This document shows, in pieces, positions 20,609-27,887 of a DNA stretch of 64,000 bases. The first letter of the stretch is position 1. Each line of letters opens with the position of its first letter. The notes under the pieces are model-generated. The model had not been told where the DNA came from, made no database searches, and worked only from the letters and a program-made list of their open reading frames with translations. The stretch comes from Chitinophagaceae bacterium (GTDB lineage Bacteria > Bacteroidota > Bacteroidia > Chitinophagales > Chitinophagaceae): the NCBI GenBank assembly GCA_020847395.1, contig JADLCD010000071.1:1-64000 (forward strand), given 5' to 3'. Position numbers and translations under genes: made by a program.

Positions 20609-20670
20609 ACCATAGTGTCAGGCTAAGATTATTATACTGCATATATTCGTGAGACCTGCCTGCCGGCAGG
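20609..20670. repeat. Repeat remnant and perfect 12-bp palindrome upstream of GH110
   Basis: 20609-20630 (ACCATAGTGTCAGGCTAAGATT) resembles 63545-63567, and CCTGCCGGCAGG at 20659-20670 is a perfect palindrome. They lie in the 563-bp gap before the GH110 gene; the part from 20671 to 20775 should hold its promoter, but I see no clear box. Confidence 0.5.
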
Positions 20671-20775
20671 GAGGAGTGAAATGTGAAATGTGAGATTCTC
20701 AGGTCAGCATATTGGCAGACAGATTTATCGCCTGATATTTCACGATTAACTTAACAATAGTTTTAATTTACAAAC

Positions 20776-22584
20776 ATGAAGGTATTACTGGTTATATTGT
20801 TTTTTTCAGTTACTATCGTCAATGCACAAACGATAAATGTTGCAGACTATGGCGCCGTGCCCAATAGTTTCGCTGATGCCACAGCAGCGGTTCAAAAAGC
20901 CATTGAGGCCTGTCGCGAACAAAACAAAAGCGTTATTTCTTTTCCTGAAGGGCGTTATGATTTTTGGCCAGACAAAGCCATTGAAACAAGATACTATATA
21001 AGCAATTCTTCTTCTGAGGTTGAAGTGCCTGAAAAAAAGCAACGTGTGGGGCTGCTCTTCAAAAACCTGAAAAATATTACCATAGAAGGAAATAATTCCT
21101 TATTTGTATTTCATGGTAAAATGATTGCCTGGGTTATTGATAGTAGTGAAAACATAAGCGTTAGAAATGTTTCCGTAAACTATGAACGCCCTGGAATGTC
21201 GGAAATGACGATCAAAGAAATAACGCCGGCATCCGTTACAGCAGTTGTTCACCCTGATTCTAAATTTTCAATTATTGATGGACATTTAGAATGGTATGGC
21301 GAAAAATGGATTATGCGCAATTTTCATGCAGTGCTGGTGCGCCCGGCTGAAGGAAGATTGTTGTATAGCAGTTGGACGCCTTTTTTAAACAGCAGGGCAG
21401 AAGTAGTTGCACCGCTTACTGTAAAATTCACTGGCGATTTTTCCTCTTTCAAGGCAATGCCGGGTGATATATTAACTATACGCGACCGCTACAGAGATTA
21501 TGTAGCTGTTTTTCAAAACCGGTCGAAAAATATCTCGCTTACCAATATACACATGAATTCTATGCACGGGCTTGGTATTGTTTCACAGTTTTGCGAGAAT
21601 CTTGCTTACGACAGTGTTTTTGTGGAGCCTGATCCGCATAGCGGCAGGGTGATAGCATCTTCGGCAGATGGGATGCATTTTTCCGGTTGTAAGGGACAGA
21701 TTACAATCAATCATTGCAGGTTTAATGGTATGCATGATGACCCTGTGAATGTACATGGCACACATCTTAAAGTGATGGAGATTATATCTCCCACAACATT
21801 GAAGCTGAAATTCATGCATCATCAAACCTATGGTTTTGCTGCTTTTGCTGCAGGCGATAGTGTGGCATTTTTACATGCAGCATCCTTGCAAATATTTGGC
21901 GCCGGTATTGTAAAATCTGCAAAGCTTACAAGTGAAAGAGAAATGATGATAGAGATGGAGCAACCCTTTAGCAATAAACTAAAAGAAGGCGATGCCCTGG
22001 AAAATACTACATGGACGCCTTCGCTTGCCATCCGCAACTCAAGGTTTGCCGGTACGGTTTCAAGAGGTACTTTAGTAACTACATCCCGCAAAGTGATTAT
22101 TGAAAATAATGTGTATTACCGTACAGGCATGCAAGCCATATTAATTGAGAACGATGCTTCCGGCTGGTATGAATCAGGCCCTGTAAGAGATGTTACCATA
22201 CGTAACAACCAGTTTATTGAATGCGGCTATAATTCCGGCGAAAATAATTATGTGATTAGGATTAATCCGGAAGCCCACGAGTTGGTACCGGGCTATTATG
22301 TACATAGCAATATCAGGATTGAAAATAATGACTTTAAGGTATACGATTATCCGGTGTTATTTGCAAAAAGTACAAACGGGCTTTTGTTTGCCGGCAATAC
22401 TATTGAAAAATCGAATTTTATAGAGTCGGGTGTTAAAAGGCCTTCCATTCGTTTAATTGCCTGCACTGGTGTAAAGGTTAATAATAATATATTTAAAGAT
22501 GTTGAGCCGGAGCTTCAGGTAGAAAAAATGAAGAAGAAAGATGTGAAAACAGATATCAAAGAAGTTTTAACGCAAATACAATAA
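20776..22584 (+). CDS. GH110 alpha-1,3-galactosidase
   Basis: 602 residues with a signal peptide (MKVLLVILFFSVTIVNAQ). The fold is a right-handed parallel beta-helix: many short NISVRNVSV-like and VIIENNVYY-like repeats. The catalytic signature is clear: ADGMHFSG with D298, and GMHDDPVNVHG with D321 and D322, the same 23/24-residue spacing as the catalytic aspartates described for GH110 enzymes. GH110 removes terminal alpha-1,3-linked galactose by inversion, for example from blood group B or linear alpha-Gal structures. It is separated from GH35 by a repeat-rich gap, so it may have its own promoter, but it faces the same way and completes the enzyme set. Confidence 0.9.
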   Translation: MKVLLVILFFSVTIVNAQTINVADYGAVPNSFADATAAVQKAIEACREQNKSVISFPEGRYDFWPDKAIETRYYISNSSSEVEVPEKKQRVGLLFKNLKNITIEGNNSLFVFHGKMIAWVIDSSENISVRNVSVNYERPGMSEMTIKEITPASVTAVVHPDSKFSIIDGHLEWYGEKWIMRNFHAVLVRPAEGRLLYSSWTPFLNSRAEVVAPLTVKFTGDFSSFKAMPGDILTIRDRYRDYVAVFQNRSKNISLTNIHMNSMHGLGIVSQFCENLAYDSVFVEPDPHSGRVIASSADGMHFSGCKGQITINHCRFNGMHDDPVNVHGTHLKVMEIISPTTLKLKFMHHQTYGFAAFAAGDSVAFLHAASLQIFGAGIVKSAKLTSEREMMIEMEQPFSNKLKEGDALENTTWTPSLAIRNSRFAGTVSRGTLVTTSRKVIIENNVYYRTGMQAILIENDASGWYESGPVRDVTIRNNQFIECGYNSGENNYVIRINPEAHELVPGYYVHSNIRIENNDFKVYDYPVLFAKSTNGLLFAGNTIEKSNFIESGVKRPSIRLIACTGVKVNNNIFKDVEPELQVEKMKKKDVKTDIKEVLTQIQ

Positions 22585-22598
22585 AGCTGTTCGAGAGT

Positions 22599-22657
22599 GC
22601 CGTTGTTGTGTGTTTGTGACCGGCAAAATGCGTTGGCAACAGCAACGGCAGTAAAAT
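22599..22657. repeat. Direct repeat A, left copy
   Basis: GCCGTTGTTGTGTGTTTGTG at 22599-22618 is identical to 26491-26510, and the following 39 bp align without gaps to 26511-26549 with lower identity. The element itself is palindromic at its ends (GCCGTTG and CAACGGC). It lies just outside the left edge of the small-gene array. Confidence 0.75.
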
Positions 22658-22800
22658 GGTCAGAATTTTCCGTGTTCGGTTTGCTTTAAGAATAGATAAT
22701 GTTTTTATGACTATTGCTTTTTGTAGATTGTTTTTCCTTCTTTGATGCTTTCCGGAATTTGAATAGTATGAATATCCATTGGGTTTATTTTCAATGGATT

Positions 22801-22834
22801 TTTTTCAGAGCCGTTGGTATTCTCAATCGTCGTT
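22801..22834. repeat. Direct repeat B, left copy
   Basis: The 34 bp starting TTTTTCAGAGCCGTTGGTAT match 26463-26496 at all but three positions, in the same orientation. The two copies bracket the array of small minus-strand genes almost exactly. Confidence 0.75.
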
Positions 22835-22863
22835 CGTCCTGCGGACGAAACGAGAGCGATGTT
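22831..22863 (-). repeat. attC-like hairpin repeat, copy 1 (half site)
   Basis: The core TCGTCCTGCGGACGAAACG and the following GAGAGCGATGTTATTGGG are shared with the other three copies, but the opposite arm is replaced by direct repeat B. It follows the stop of the 22877 gene, as attC follows its cassette gene. It forms the left end of the array. Confidence 0.6.
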
Positions 22864-22876
22864 ATTGGGTGCCGTA

Positions 22877-23494
22877 TTATGTCTGTCGCTTTAGCTGTGT
22901 CCGAAAATAGCCTCTTAAATAAAGTTTATGCTGCTTAGTTCCTTTCTTTGGAACTGAAACTGTTTCAATAAATTCAGCATCAACGTAGCCTATTATTGTA
23001 TCACCAATTTTGTAATTACTCCTATTCAGCTTCAGCTTTTGTTTTGTCACCCGATACAAAATCTTTTGCCTGGGTATATACGATGGGTAAATTGTTTTAG
23101 GCTTAAAATAAAAACTGTCACCCTTGATATAAAGAAAAAACTCACTTGCATATGCTGGAAGTCCATCATAAAATGTTAGGGTTGTGATGCCTTTGTCATT
23201 ATTGGCGAAACAATATCTTATGTCGTAACCACCTTGAACATTTGTGAAACAGTTTGCCGTATAATATAAATGCGCTGTGTCTGCTGCTGTTAAAGGTTGG
23301 TCGTCATTTCTTGTAAATTCTCCTGTGCTGTCGTCCTTAAACAGCTCCCAAGAGTAATCCCATTTTTTTGCAAATGAAAATGTGTCTTTGATTTGTCTGT
23401 CAACAAAAACCTTTGAATATTTAGTTTGAGCATTTGTGATTTGTCCAACAAATGTTAGCAGTGTCAAAGAAATCATGAATAATCTGATGTTCAT
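22877..23494 (-). CDS. Secreted hypothetical protein (array gene 1)
   Basis: I start at the ATG 23494, giving 205 residues, because MNIRLFMISLTLLTFVGQ...NAQ is a signal peptide; an upstream start at 23515 would run into the attC-like repeat. The rest is a beta-rich protein without a family I recognise (ends KLYLRGYFRTQLKRQ). It is the only clearly exported product of the array. It sits between repeat copies 1 and 2, one gene per interval, on the same strand as its neighbours. Confidence 0.65.
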   Translation of the reverse strand: MNIRLFMISLTLLTFVGQITNAQTKYSKVFVDRQIKDTFSFAKKWDYSWELFKDDSTGEFTRNDDQPLTAADTAHLYYTANCFTNVQGGYDIRYCFANNDKGITTLTFYDGLPAYASEFFLYIKGDSFYFKPKTIYPSYIPRQKILYRVTKQKLKLNRSNYKIGDTIIGYVDAEFIETVSVPKKGTKQHKLYLRGYFRTQLKRQT

Positions 23495-23510
23495 TGTAAA
23501 TATGGCAGGT

Positions 23511-23556
23511 AACATCGCTTTTATTTCTCGTCCTGCGGACGAAACGAAAGCTAGTT
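23511..23556 (-). repeat. attC-like hairpin repeat, copy 2
   Basis: 46 bp. Outer AAC and GTT arms pair, then three unpaired bases, then GCTTT/AAAGC, an asymmetric bulge, and TCGTCC/GGACGA around a 3-nt loop. It lies between the 23571 gene stop and the 23494 gene start. It differs from copies 3 and 4 by a few bases in the bulge and one deleted base. Confidence 0.75.
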
Positions 23557-23570
23557 ATTGTACGTTGTTA

Positions 23571-24311
23571 TTATATCCTTTTACCTCGTCTTACATATTG
23601 TTTTACTGTCGTATTCTTTACTTTTATCTTTCTTAGAATTGTTCTTCCCGGTCCGCAAAATTGCCAACGAAAATGTTCTTTTCTTTCTGTCGCTTGCACC
23701 AAGTATTTTCTAATAGAGCTAATGTCAATTATCAGCAGGCCCGAACTGGTAATATTTTTCTGTAAATTTTTTGAAGTCTCGTTACTATTACAGTAAATCA
23801 ATTCAAAGTCTTTCAGATTGGTAAGTTCTATAACGAAATTGAATAAATCAAGAAGGTGAATAACTTCATTTTCTGTCAAGTTGTATTGAACTGAAATATG
23901 AATATCGTCATCCTTTTGAACCACTCCTCCTAACCAGCTTGTAAAATCAACATCATTATAGCTTAGTATATTGATATTACTGTTATCATTTAATGTCGAT
24001 ATAATAAACACATAAGTTTCAAAGTTATTTTTGTCTTGGATTGTTAAACTACTTACTCCCTGTCTATGGTCTCCATATGAATGCTTTTTACTATCGAACT
24101 TATCGGTTAAGTATTCTTTTATTTTCGATAAAGTTTCCGGAAATATTAAAAGATTTTTTTCGGCAGTTAAGATTCTTGCATATTGTTTTGACAGCAAAGT
24201 ATAAATAATCTGTAACCCTTTTGTTCTTTTTGTACCTTGAAATACTACGTCAGGGAATTTGGCATTAATCTTTACAAAATTTAAAAGTGGTATAATAGAT
24301 AGTTGAGGCAT
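23571..24311 (-). CDS. Hypothetical protein (array gene 2)
   Basis: 246 residues from the ATG at 24311 (MPQLSIIPLLNFVKINAKFP); a TTG at 24332 would add seven residues. No signal peptide or membrane helix. Mixed alpha/beta with a basic C-terminus (WQFCGPGRTILRKIKVKN and KQYVRRGKR). I do not recognise the family. The gene is followed by repeat copy 2 and preceded by about 200 bp of structured sequence and copy 3. Confidence 0.55.
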   Translation of the reverse strand: MPQLSIIPLLNFVKINAKFPDVVFQGTKRTKGLQIIYTLLSKQYARILTAEKNLLIFPETLSKIKEYLTDKFDSKKHSYGDHRQGVSSLTIQDKNNFETYVFIISTLNDNSNINILSYNDVDFTSWLGGVVQKDDDIHISVQYNLTENEVIHLLDLFNFVIELTNLKDFELIYCNSNETSKNLQKNITSSGLLIIDISSIRKYLVQATERKEHFRWQFCGPGRTILRKIKVKNTTVKQYVRRGKRI

Positions 24312-24332
24312 TGGTGACTTAATAACGTACAA

Positions 24333-24509
24333 CGGCCACAGCTTTGCGTTCGGCAGGGCATTTGGAAAACGTCCAGCCCGGAACTGCTGCCGGTGTAATA
24401 TACAAAAGTTGAGAATATATTTTATTGTTCATTAGCGTTCGGTCAACCGGATATATAGCTGATAGTAGCACTGCGATGAGGATTTATTCGTTGTCCCTGC
24501 TGACGCAAA
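24333..24509. other. Non-coding structured spacer in the array
   Basis: No gene seen. On the minus strand CGGCAG and CTGCCG can pair around an inner GGGC/GCCC stem, possibly a diverged recombination-site-like hairpin. The plus-strand string AAAAGTTGAGAATATATT near 24406 recurs with one change near 25959 in the other long spacer. Confidence 0.35.
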
Positions 24510-24575
24510 ACTGAAAGTTCCGTTCAACATCGCTTTCATTGCTCGTCCTGCGGACGAAACGAAAGCTTAGTTATT
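24510..24575 (-). repeat. attC-like hairpin repeat, copy 3
   Basis: 66 bp identical to 26143-26208. The hairpin core is 24526-24572. Read on the gene strand it starts AATAACTAAGC and ends GCGATGTTGAAC; the final GTTGAAC fits the attC core-site consensus GTTRRRY. It lies 15 bp after the antitoxin stop. Confidence 0.8.
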
Positions 24576-24589
24576 GGGCGTAGTTTTTT

Positions 24590-24748
24590 CTATCTCGCCA
24601 TTTTCAATTTGCGTTTGCTGATATATTCTTTAAATTCAGCAAAAGTCATTCCTTGTGTTTCTTTGGCAATTTTTTCTTTTACAGCCCTAAAGAATTTAAC
24701 CGTGTCAAACTCTTTTTCTTTTGCGTTAATTTGTTCTTTATTTTTCAT
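24590..24748 (-). CDS. Small antitoxin of the PIN module
   Basis: 52 residues: starts MKNKEQINAKEKEFDTVKFF and ends KEYISKRKLKMAR. It is highly charged and helical and overlaps the 3' end of the PIN gene by 11 bp, the usual layout of Bacteroidota PIN modules with the antitoxin downstream. The product has the same organisation as the 51-residue protein at 26207 (FDEVKFM... and YFKKRKL), which supports it as a real gene. Role as antitoxin is inferred from context. Confidence 0.75.
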   Translation of the reverse strand: MKNKEQINAKEKEFDTVKFFRAVKEKIAKETQGMTFAEFKEYISKRKLKMAR

Positions 24749-25202
24749 TTTCTATAATGTCTTTTGGTGAACGAATGTCTAATTGTGAGTAACCGTTTTT
24801 GATGTTAATTGAGTTGTAACCTCGTATTCTAAAAACGTTTACGATATGTTTGAAGTTCCAACTTACCAAATAGTCCACCTTGTTTATAGTAGCACAAGCA
24901 ATGTGTCGGCAGTCATCAATGCTGGTTTCTCCAACTACTTTTTCGACAACATATTCTTCGGCAAGTGCATTGATTTCTTCCGTAATTTCTGCAAACTCGG
25001 TGGTGTTTCTGTCTAAATTGATAAAGTGTTGTTTAATTCGTTCGGGTGCATTTTCTAATTCAAACTCTGTCAAGTCAGAATATACGCAAATAATTTTACC
25101 TGCTTTGACCATATCAAACAGCTTTTCGGTTTCTTCTTGAAACTCAATGTCGTAAACGCCTCCAAACACAGAAGTGTCAAAATATAGTCTCGGCTTCTTC
25201 AT
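24738..25202 (-). CDS. PIN-domain toxin
   Basis: 154 residues. The N-terminus RLYFDTSVFGG has the first PIN aspartate (D9); further acidic positions lie in LTEFELENAP and in TSIDDCRHIACAT, and VSWNFKHIVN is the typical last strand region. PIN proteins are Mg2+-dependent ribonucleases. The gene overlaps its small downstream partner by 11 bp. Residues from KHIVNV onward are homologous to the truncated toxin at 26346, so the array held two related modules. Confidence 0.85.
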   Translation of the reverse strand: MKKPRLYFDTSVFGGVYDIEFQEETEKLFDMVKAGKIICVYSDLTEFELENAPERIKQHFINLDRNTTEFAEITEEINALAEEYVVEKVVGETSIDDCRHIACATINKVDYLVSWNFKHIVNVFRIRGYNSINIKNGYSQLDIRSPKDIIENEK

Positions 25203-25309
25203 AGCGACAAATTTACGAAACTTATCTTTGCTTGAACTTTATTTCGTTAAATTAAACCCCATTGTAGCTGACATAATCCTAAGCCTCATTAGTGGTAGTT
25301 CTTTTCGTC

Positions 25310-25894
25310 TTACAAATTGTAAAGGCTTTCAACTCTATTATTTTCTATATATCCAATGTGGCATTCCAAATTACGTGATACTTTGTTAAGAACTCTTAAT
25401 AAATATGGGCTAACTGTGTCCATATTTAAAGTGCCAGAAAGTTGAAAGCCATGATAGTTATGCAAATGTAATTTTATGTTAGAGATTTCTGTTTGGTCAA
25501 GTTATTGAAAAAGGTTTGTGTTTTTATAGTCAGCCATCGGCGACAAATGAATAAAAGCACAATCTAATTTATAAACTGAATTTGTCCAGCCGTGAAGCCT
25601 GTCGGTTAAGTCAACCATGTTACGGTCTGTCACAAGTGTCCTGGAGTTAGGAAGTGTCCACTTTGTATTTTGGAATGTCTGCGAAATAAAATGTTGTCTC
25701 GTATTTATGTCCTTACTCAACAAAAAAACAGCTCTTACTAACGAGTCAAGTTCTTGTCTTAAAACTGATATGAATTGTCCATACAATCTATTATTAAAAA
25801 GTAATCGCCGAGAAGAAATATTTTCAGCAGAACGTTCTCTCAAAAGTTGGCAAAATTGTTCAGTCTCTGTCGTAGTTGGGGAGGTCTTATAGAA
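25310..25894 (-). pseudogene. Array gene broken by an in-frame stop, no ATG start
   Basis: The frame is open from 25894 to a TAA at 25502-25504, then continues in the same frame for 63 more codons to a TAA at 25310-25312. The second part (LHNYHGFQLSGTLNMD and LRVLNKVSRNLEC) looks as protein-like as the first (ISVLRQELDSLVRAVFLLSK). There is no ATG; a TTG at 25843 is the only plausible start. It is helical, without signal or membrane segment, and of unknown family. I read it as one gene of about 170-190 codons inactivated by a nonsense change. Confidence 0.6.
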
Positions 25895-26012
25895 TTACAG
25901 CTAACGGACATGGATTGACGATATGTCGTTATTCGTCGGCTGGAACAGAAGCTGATTGATGAACAAAAAGTTGAGCATATATTCGTCGCGCCGCCGTATA
26001 GCCAAGCCACCT

Positions 26013-26161
26013 GTTGAACTAAACTTTCAGTAGCCTTGCGAGTATTAATAGCCTATATTTTGCTTCTTTATTTCATACTTTCTCTTCCGATTTATGCTGA
26101 AAACAGCCCGCTATCGATAACTCCATAATATAGAATAAGGCTACTGAAAGTTCCGTTCAAC
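26013..26161. repeat. 25-bp inverted repeat around a 99-bp non-coding segment
   Basis: GTTGAACTAAACTTTCAGTA at 26013-26032 continues to 26037 and is matched in inverse at 26137-26161 with 23 of 25 bases. The right arm runs into attC-like copy 4. No ORF lies between. It could be a miniature element or a recombination product of two sites in opposite orientation. 25895-26012 holds no gene. Confidence 0.6.
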
Positions 26162-26208
26162 ATCGCTTTCATTGCTCGTCCTGCGGACGAAACGAAAGCT
26201 TAGTTATT
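26143..26208 (-). repeat. attC-like hairpin repeat, copy 4
   Basis: 66 bp identical to copy 3 (24510-24575); hairpin core 26159-26205. It begins inside the stop codon region of the 26207 antitoxin gene, that is directly at the gene's 3' end. Confidence 0.8.
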
Positions 26209-26362
26209 ATGCACTGGGCTTTGTTTGAGTTTCCAATTTTCTTTTCTTAAAATACTCCACAATTTCTTGTTTTGTCATTTCGGATAATTTTTCACTCAAT
26301 TTTTCTCGTTGTTGATGCATAAATTTTACTTCGTCAAACTTTTTTTCAGTCATTGTCTTCAT
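26207..26362 (-). CDS. Orphan small antitoxin, second PIN module
   Basis: 51 residues starting MKTMTEKKFDEVKFM and ending KKRKLETQTKPSA; an in-frame ATG at 26353 is an alternative. It parallels the 52-residue partner at 24590. It overlaps the end of the toxin remnant. The reading frame is intact although its toxin is lost, so it may persist as an orphan antitoxin. The stop codon touches attC-like copy 4. Confidence 0.65.
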   Translation of the reverse strand: MKTMTEKKFDEVKFMHQQREKLSEKLSEMTKQEIVEYFKKRKLETQTKPSA

Positions 26363-26468
26363 AATTTACAAAGTCTCTTGGCGAACGAATTTTTAATATT
26401 TTATAGTCATTTTTCATATTTATGGCGTTATAGCCACGTATTCGTTGAACATTTACAATGTGTTTTTT
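26346..26468 (-). pseudogene. 3' remnant of a PIN toxin gene
   Basis: Forty residues beginning KHIVNVQRIRGYNAI and including KIRSPRDF align with the C-terminus of the toxin at 24738 (KHIVNVFRIRGYNSI, DIRSPKD). Upstream of 26468 the sequence switches to repeat B, so about 110 N-terminal residues with the catalytic acids are missing. The open frame to 26540 is not PIN-like. Confidence 0.8.
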
Positions 26469-26496
26469 AGAGCCGTTAGTATTCTCAATCGCCGTT
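26463..26496. repeat. Direct repeat B, right copy
   Basis: Matches 22801-22834 with three differences. It replaces the 5' part of the second PIN gene, placing the array's right edge at this point. Confidence 0.75.
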
Positions 26497-26549
26497 GTTG
26501 TGTGTTTGTGGGTGATAAAGTGCCTTGATAACAGCACCAACAGTAACTT
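26491..26549. repeat. Direct repeat A, right copy
   Basis: First 20 bp identical to 22599-22618, the rest diverged. Here it overlaps repeat B by a few bases, whereas on the left the two are about 145 bp apart. Confidence 0.75.
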
Positions 26550-26582
26550 TAGAGGTGCTTTTGCAGGGTTGACGTACTACGT

Positions 26583-26633
26583 TGTTGTTGGTGAAGCCAG
26601 CTCACATATCTGTGTTCAACACTAACAACGGCA
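26583..26633. repeat. Dispersed repeat C, copy 1
   Basis: 51 bp with inverted ends (TGTTGTTGG and CAACAACGG-like) that align without gaps to 58101-58151 with about six differences. Together with 26491-26500 it gives a larger inverted arrangement GCCGTTGTT / AACAACGGC. The 26634-26745 stretch is the leader of the next gene. Confidence 0.7.
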
Positions 26634-26745
26634 GCCCAACAGTAGGGCTGCCGCTTGTATGGAGTTGCATATAACTGCCGGTATTAAAAAGATCTTACTG
26701 AGATATATAATGATAACTATATTTACCATCTTTAATAAAAAATAT

Positions 26746-27729
26746 ATGAAACGCCGCGATTTTATTGCAAACACAGCCGCAGCATGTATAACCATTGGTA
26801 TTTCCACAGCATTTAGAACTGAAGCGAGCGCAGGAAAAAAACTAAAGATCGGACTGATTGCCGACCTGCACCAGGATTTGATACACAATGGACAAGAAAG
26901 ATTAGAAGCTTTTTTGGAGGAGATGCGCAACACAAAACCCGACGCGATTATGCAGCTCGGCGATTTCGCTTATCCCGGAGATAAGAATAAGGCAGTGATA
27001 GATCTTTTCAACAATGCACACCCCACCCGCTTGCATGTAATTGGCAATCACGATACGGATGCGGGTTACAAAAAAGAACAATGCATCAGCTATTGGGGAA
27101 TGCAGGGCAGGTACTATGTACAACAGGTAAATGGCATATCGTTTATTGTGCTCGATGGTAACGACACAGGTTCGCCTGCATATAAGTCAGGCTACCCTTC
27201 CTTTATCTGTCCCGAACAGGTAATATGGCTTAAAGAACAATTGAATACTATTAAAGATCCTATTGTAATTGTATCACATCAACCATTAGCCGGCGCTGCG
27301 GCGGTAGATAATGCGGAAGAAATACAGGAGATATTGGGCGCTGCATCGGCAAAAATCCTTGTAGCCATCAACGGGCATACCCATATCGACGCATTGCTGA
27401 ATATACAGGGCATAAATTATGTTCACATCAATTCTGCTTCTTATTTCTGGGTAGGCAGTCAATTTAAACACGATAGCTATCCGGCGGATATACTTGCCTC
27501 ACACCCGTGGATTACCAGCACCTGTCCTTATAAAGACCCGCTTTTTACCACAATGACCATCGACCTGAAAAAAGGTAAAATTACTTTTAAGGGTAAACGA
27601 TCTGAATGGGTTGGGAGATCGCCTGAAGCGCTTGGTTTTACTGATGAGTTAGCTTTGAAAGATAACGAAGAAATTGTTCCATTCATCAGGGAAAGGGGCT
27701 TTATATCAGGTGTGCATCAAAAAGCATGA
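26746..27729 (+). CDS. Exported metallophosphoesterase
   Basis: 327 residues from the ATG at 26746; MKRRDFIANTAAACITIG has a twin-arginine-like start and hydrophobic stretch, so I reject the ATG at 26659. Calcineurin-like metal motifs are all present: IADLHQD (D40, H42), QLGDF (D73), GNHD (N101, H102), SHQPL and GHTH. Such enzymes hydrolyse phosphomono- or diesters in the periplasm. It stands alone just right of the array, divergently placed from it, with no operon partner. Confidence 0.88.
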   Translation: MKRRDFIANTAAACITIGISTAFRTEASAGKKLKIGLIADLHQDLIHNGQERLEAFLEEMRNTKPDAIMQLGDFAYPGDKNKAVIDLFNNAHPTRLHVIGNHDTDAGYKKEQCISYWGMQGRYYVQQVNGISFIVLDGNDTGSPAYKSGYPSFICPEQVIWLKEQLNTIKDPIVIVSHQPLAGAAAVDNAEEIQEILGAASAKILVAINGHTHIDALLNIQGINYVHINSASYFWVGSQFKHDSYPADILASHPWITSTCPYKDPLFTTMTIDLKKGKITFKGKRSEWVGRSPEALGFTDELALKDNEEIVPFIRERGFISGVHQKA

Positions 27730-27887
27730 GTGCACTATACAGGAATACAGCACGGGCAACAGTAAACAAAAGATTTGGCGCAAGGCTGGCTGATTGAGTA
27801 ACAATCATCATTTGTGCTACTATCAGCTAATATCGGGCTTGACGTTGGCGATAATTTTGTGAACCAGACGCTTTAAAAGATACAAAT

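Noticed and set aside
20202-20615. Short ORFs between GH35 and GH110
   Set aside because: They lie in a palindromic repeat element and show no protein-like pattern.
22831-26208. CRISPR array interpretation of the four repeats
   Set aside because: Spacing is hundreds to over a thousand bp with genes between, and the units are hairpins; not CRISPR.
26659-26745. Earlier ATG of the metallophosphoesterase gene
   Set aside because: The 29 extra residues precede a clear twin-arginine-like signal and look non-coding.
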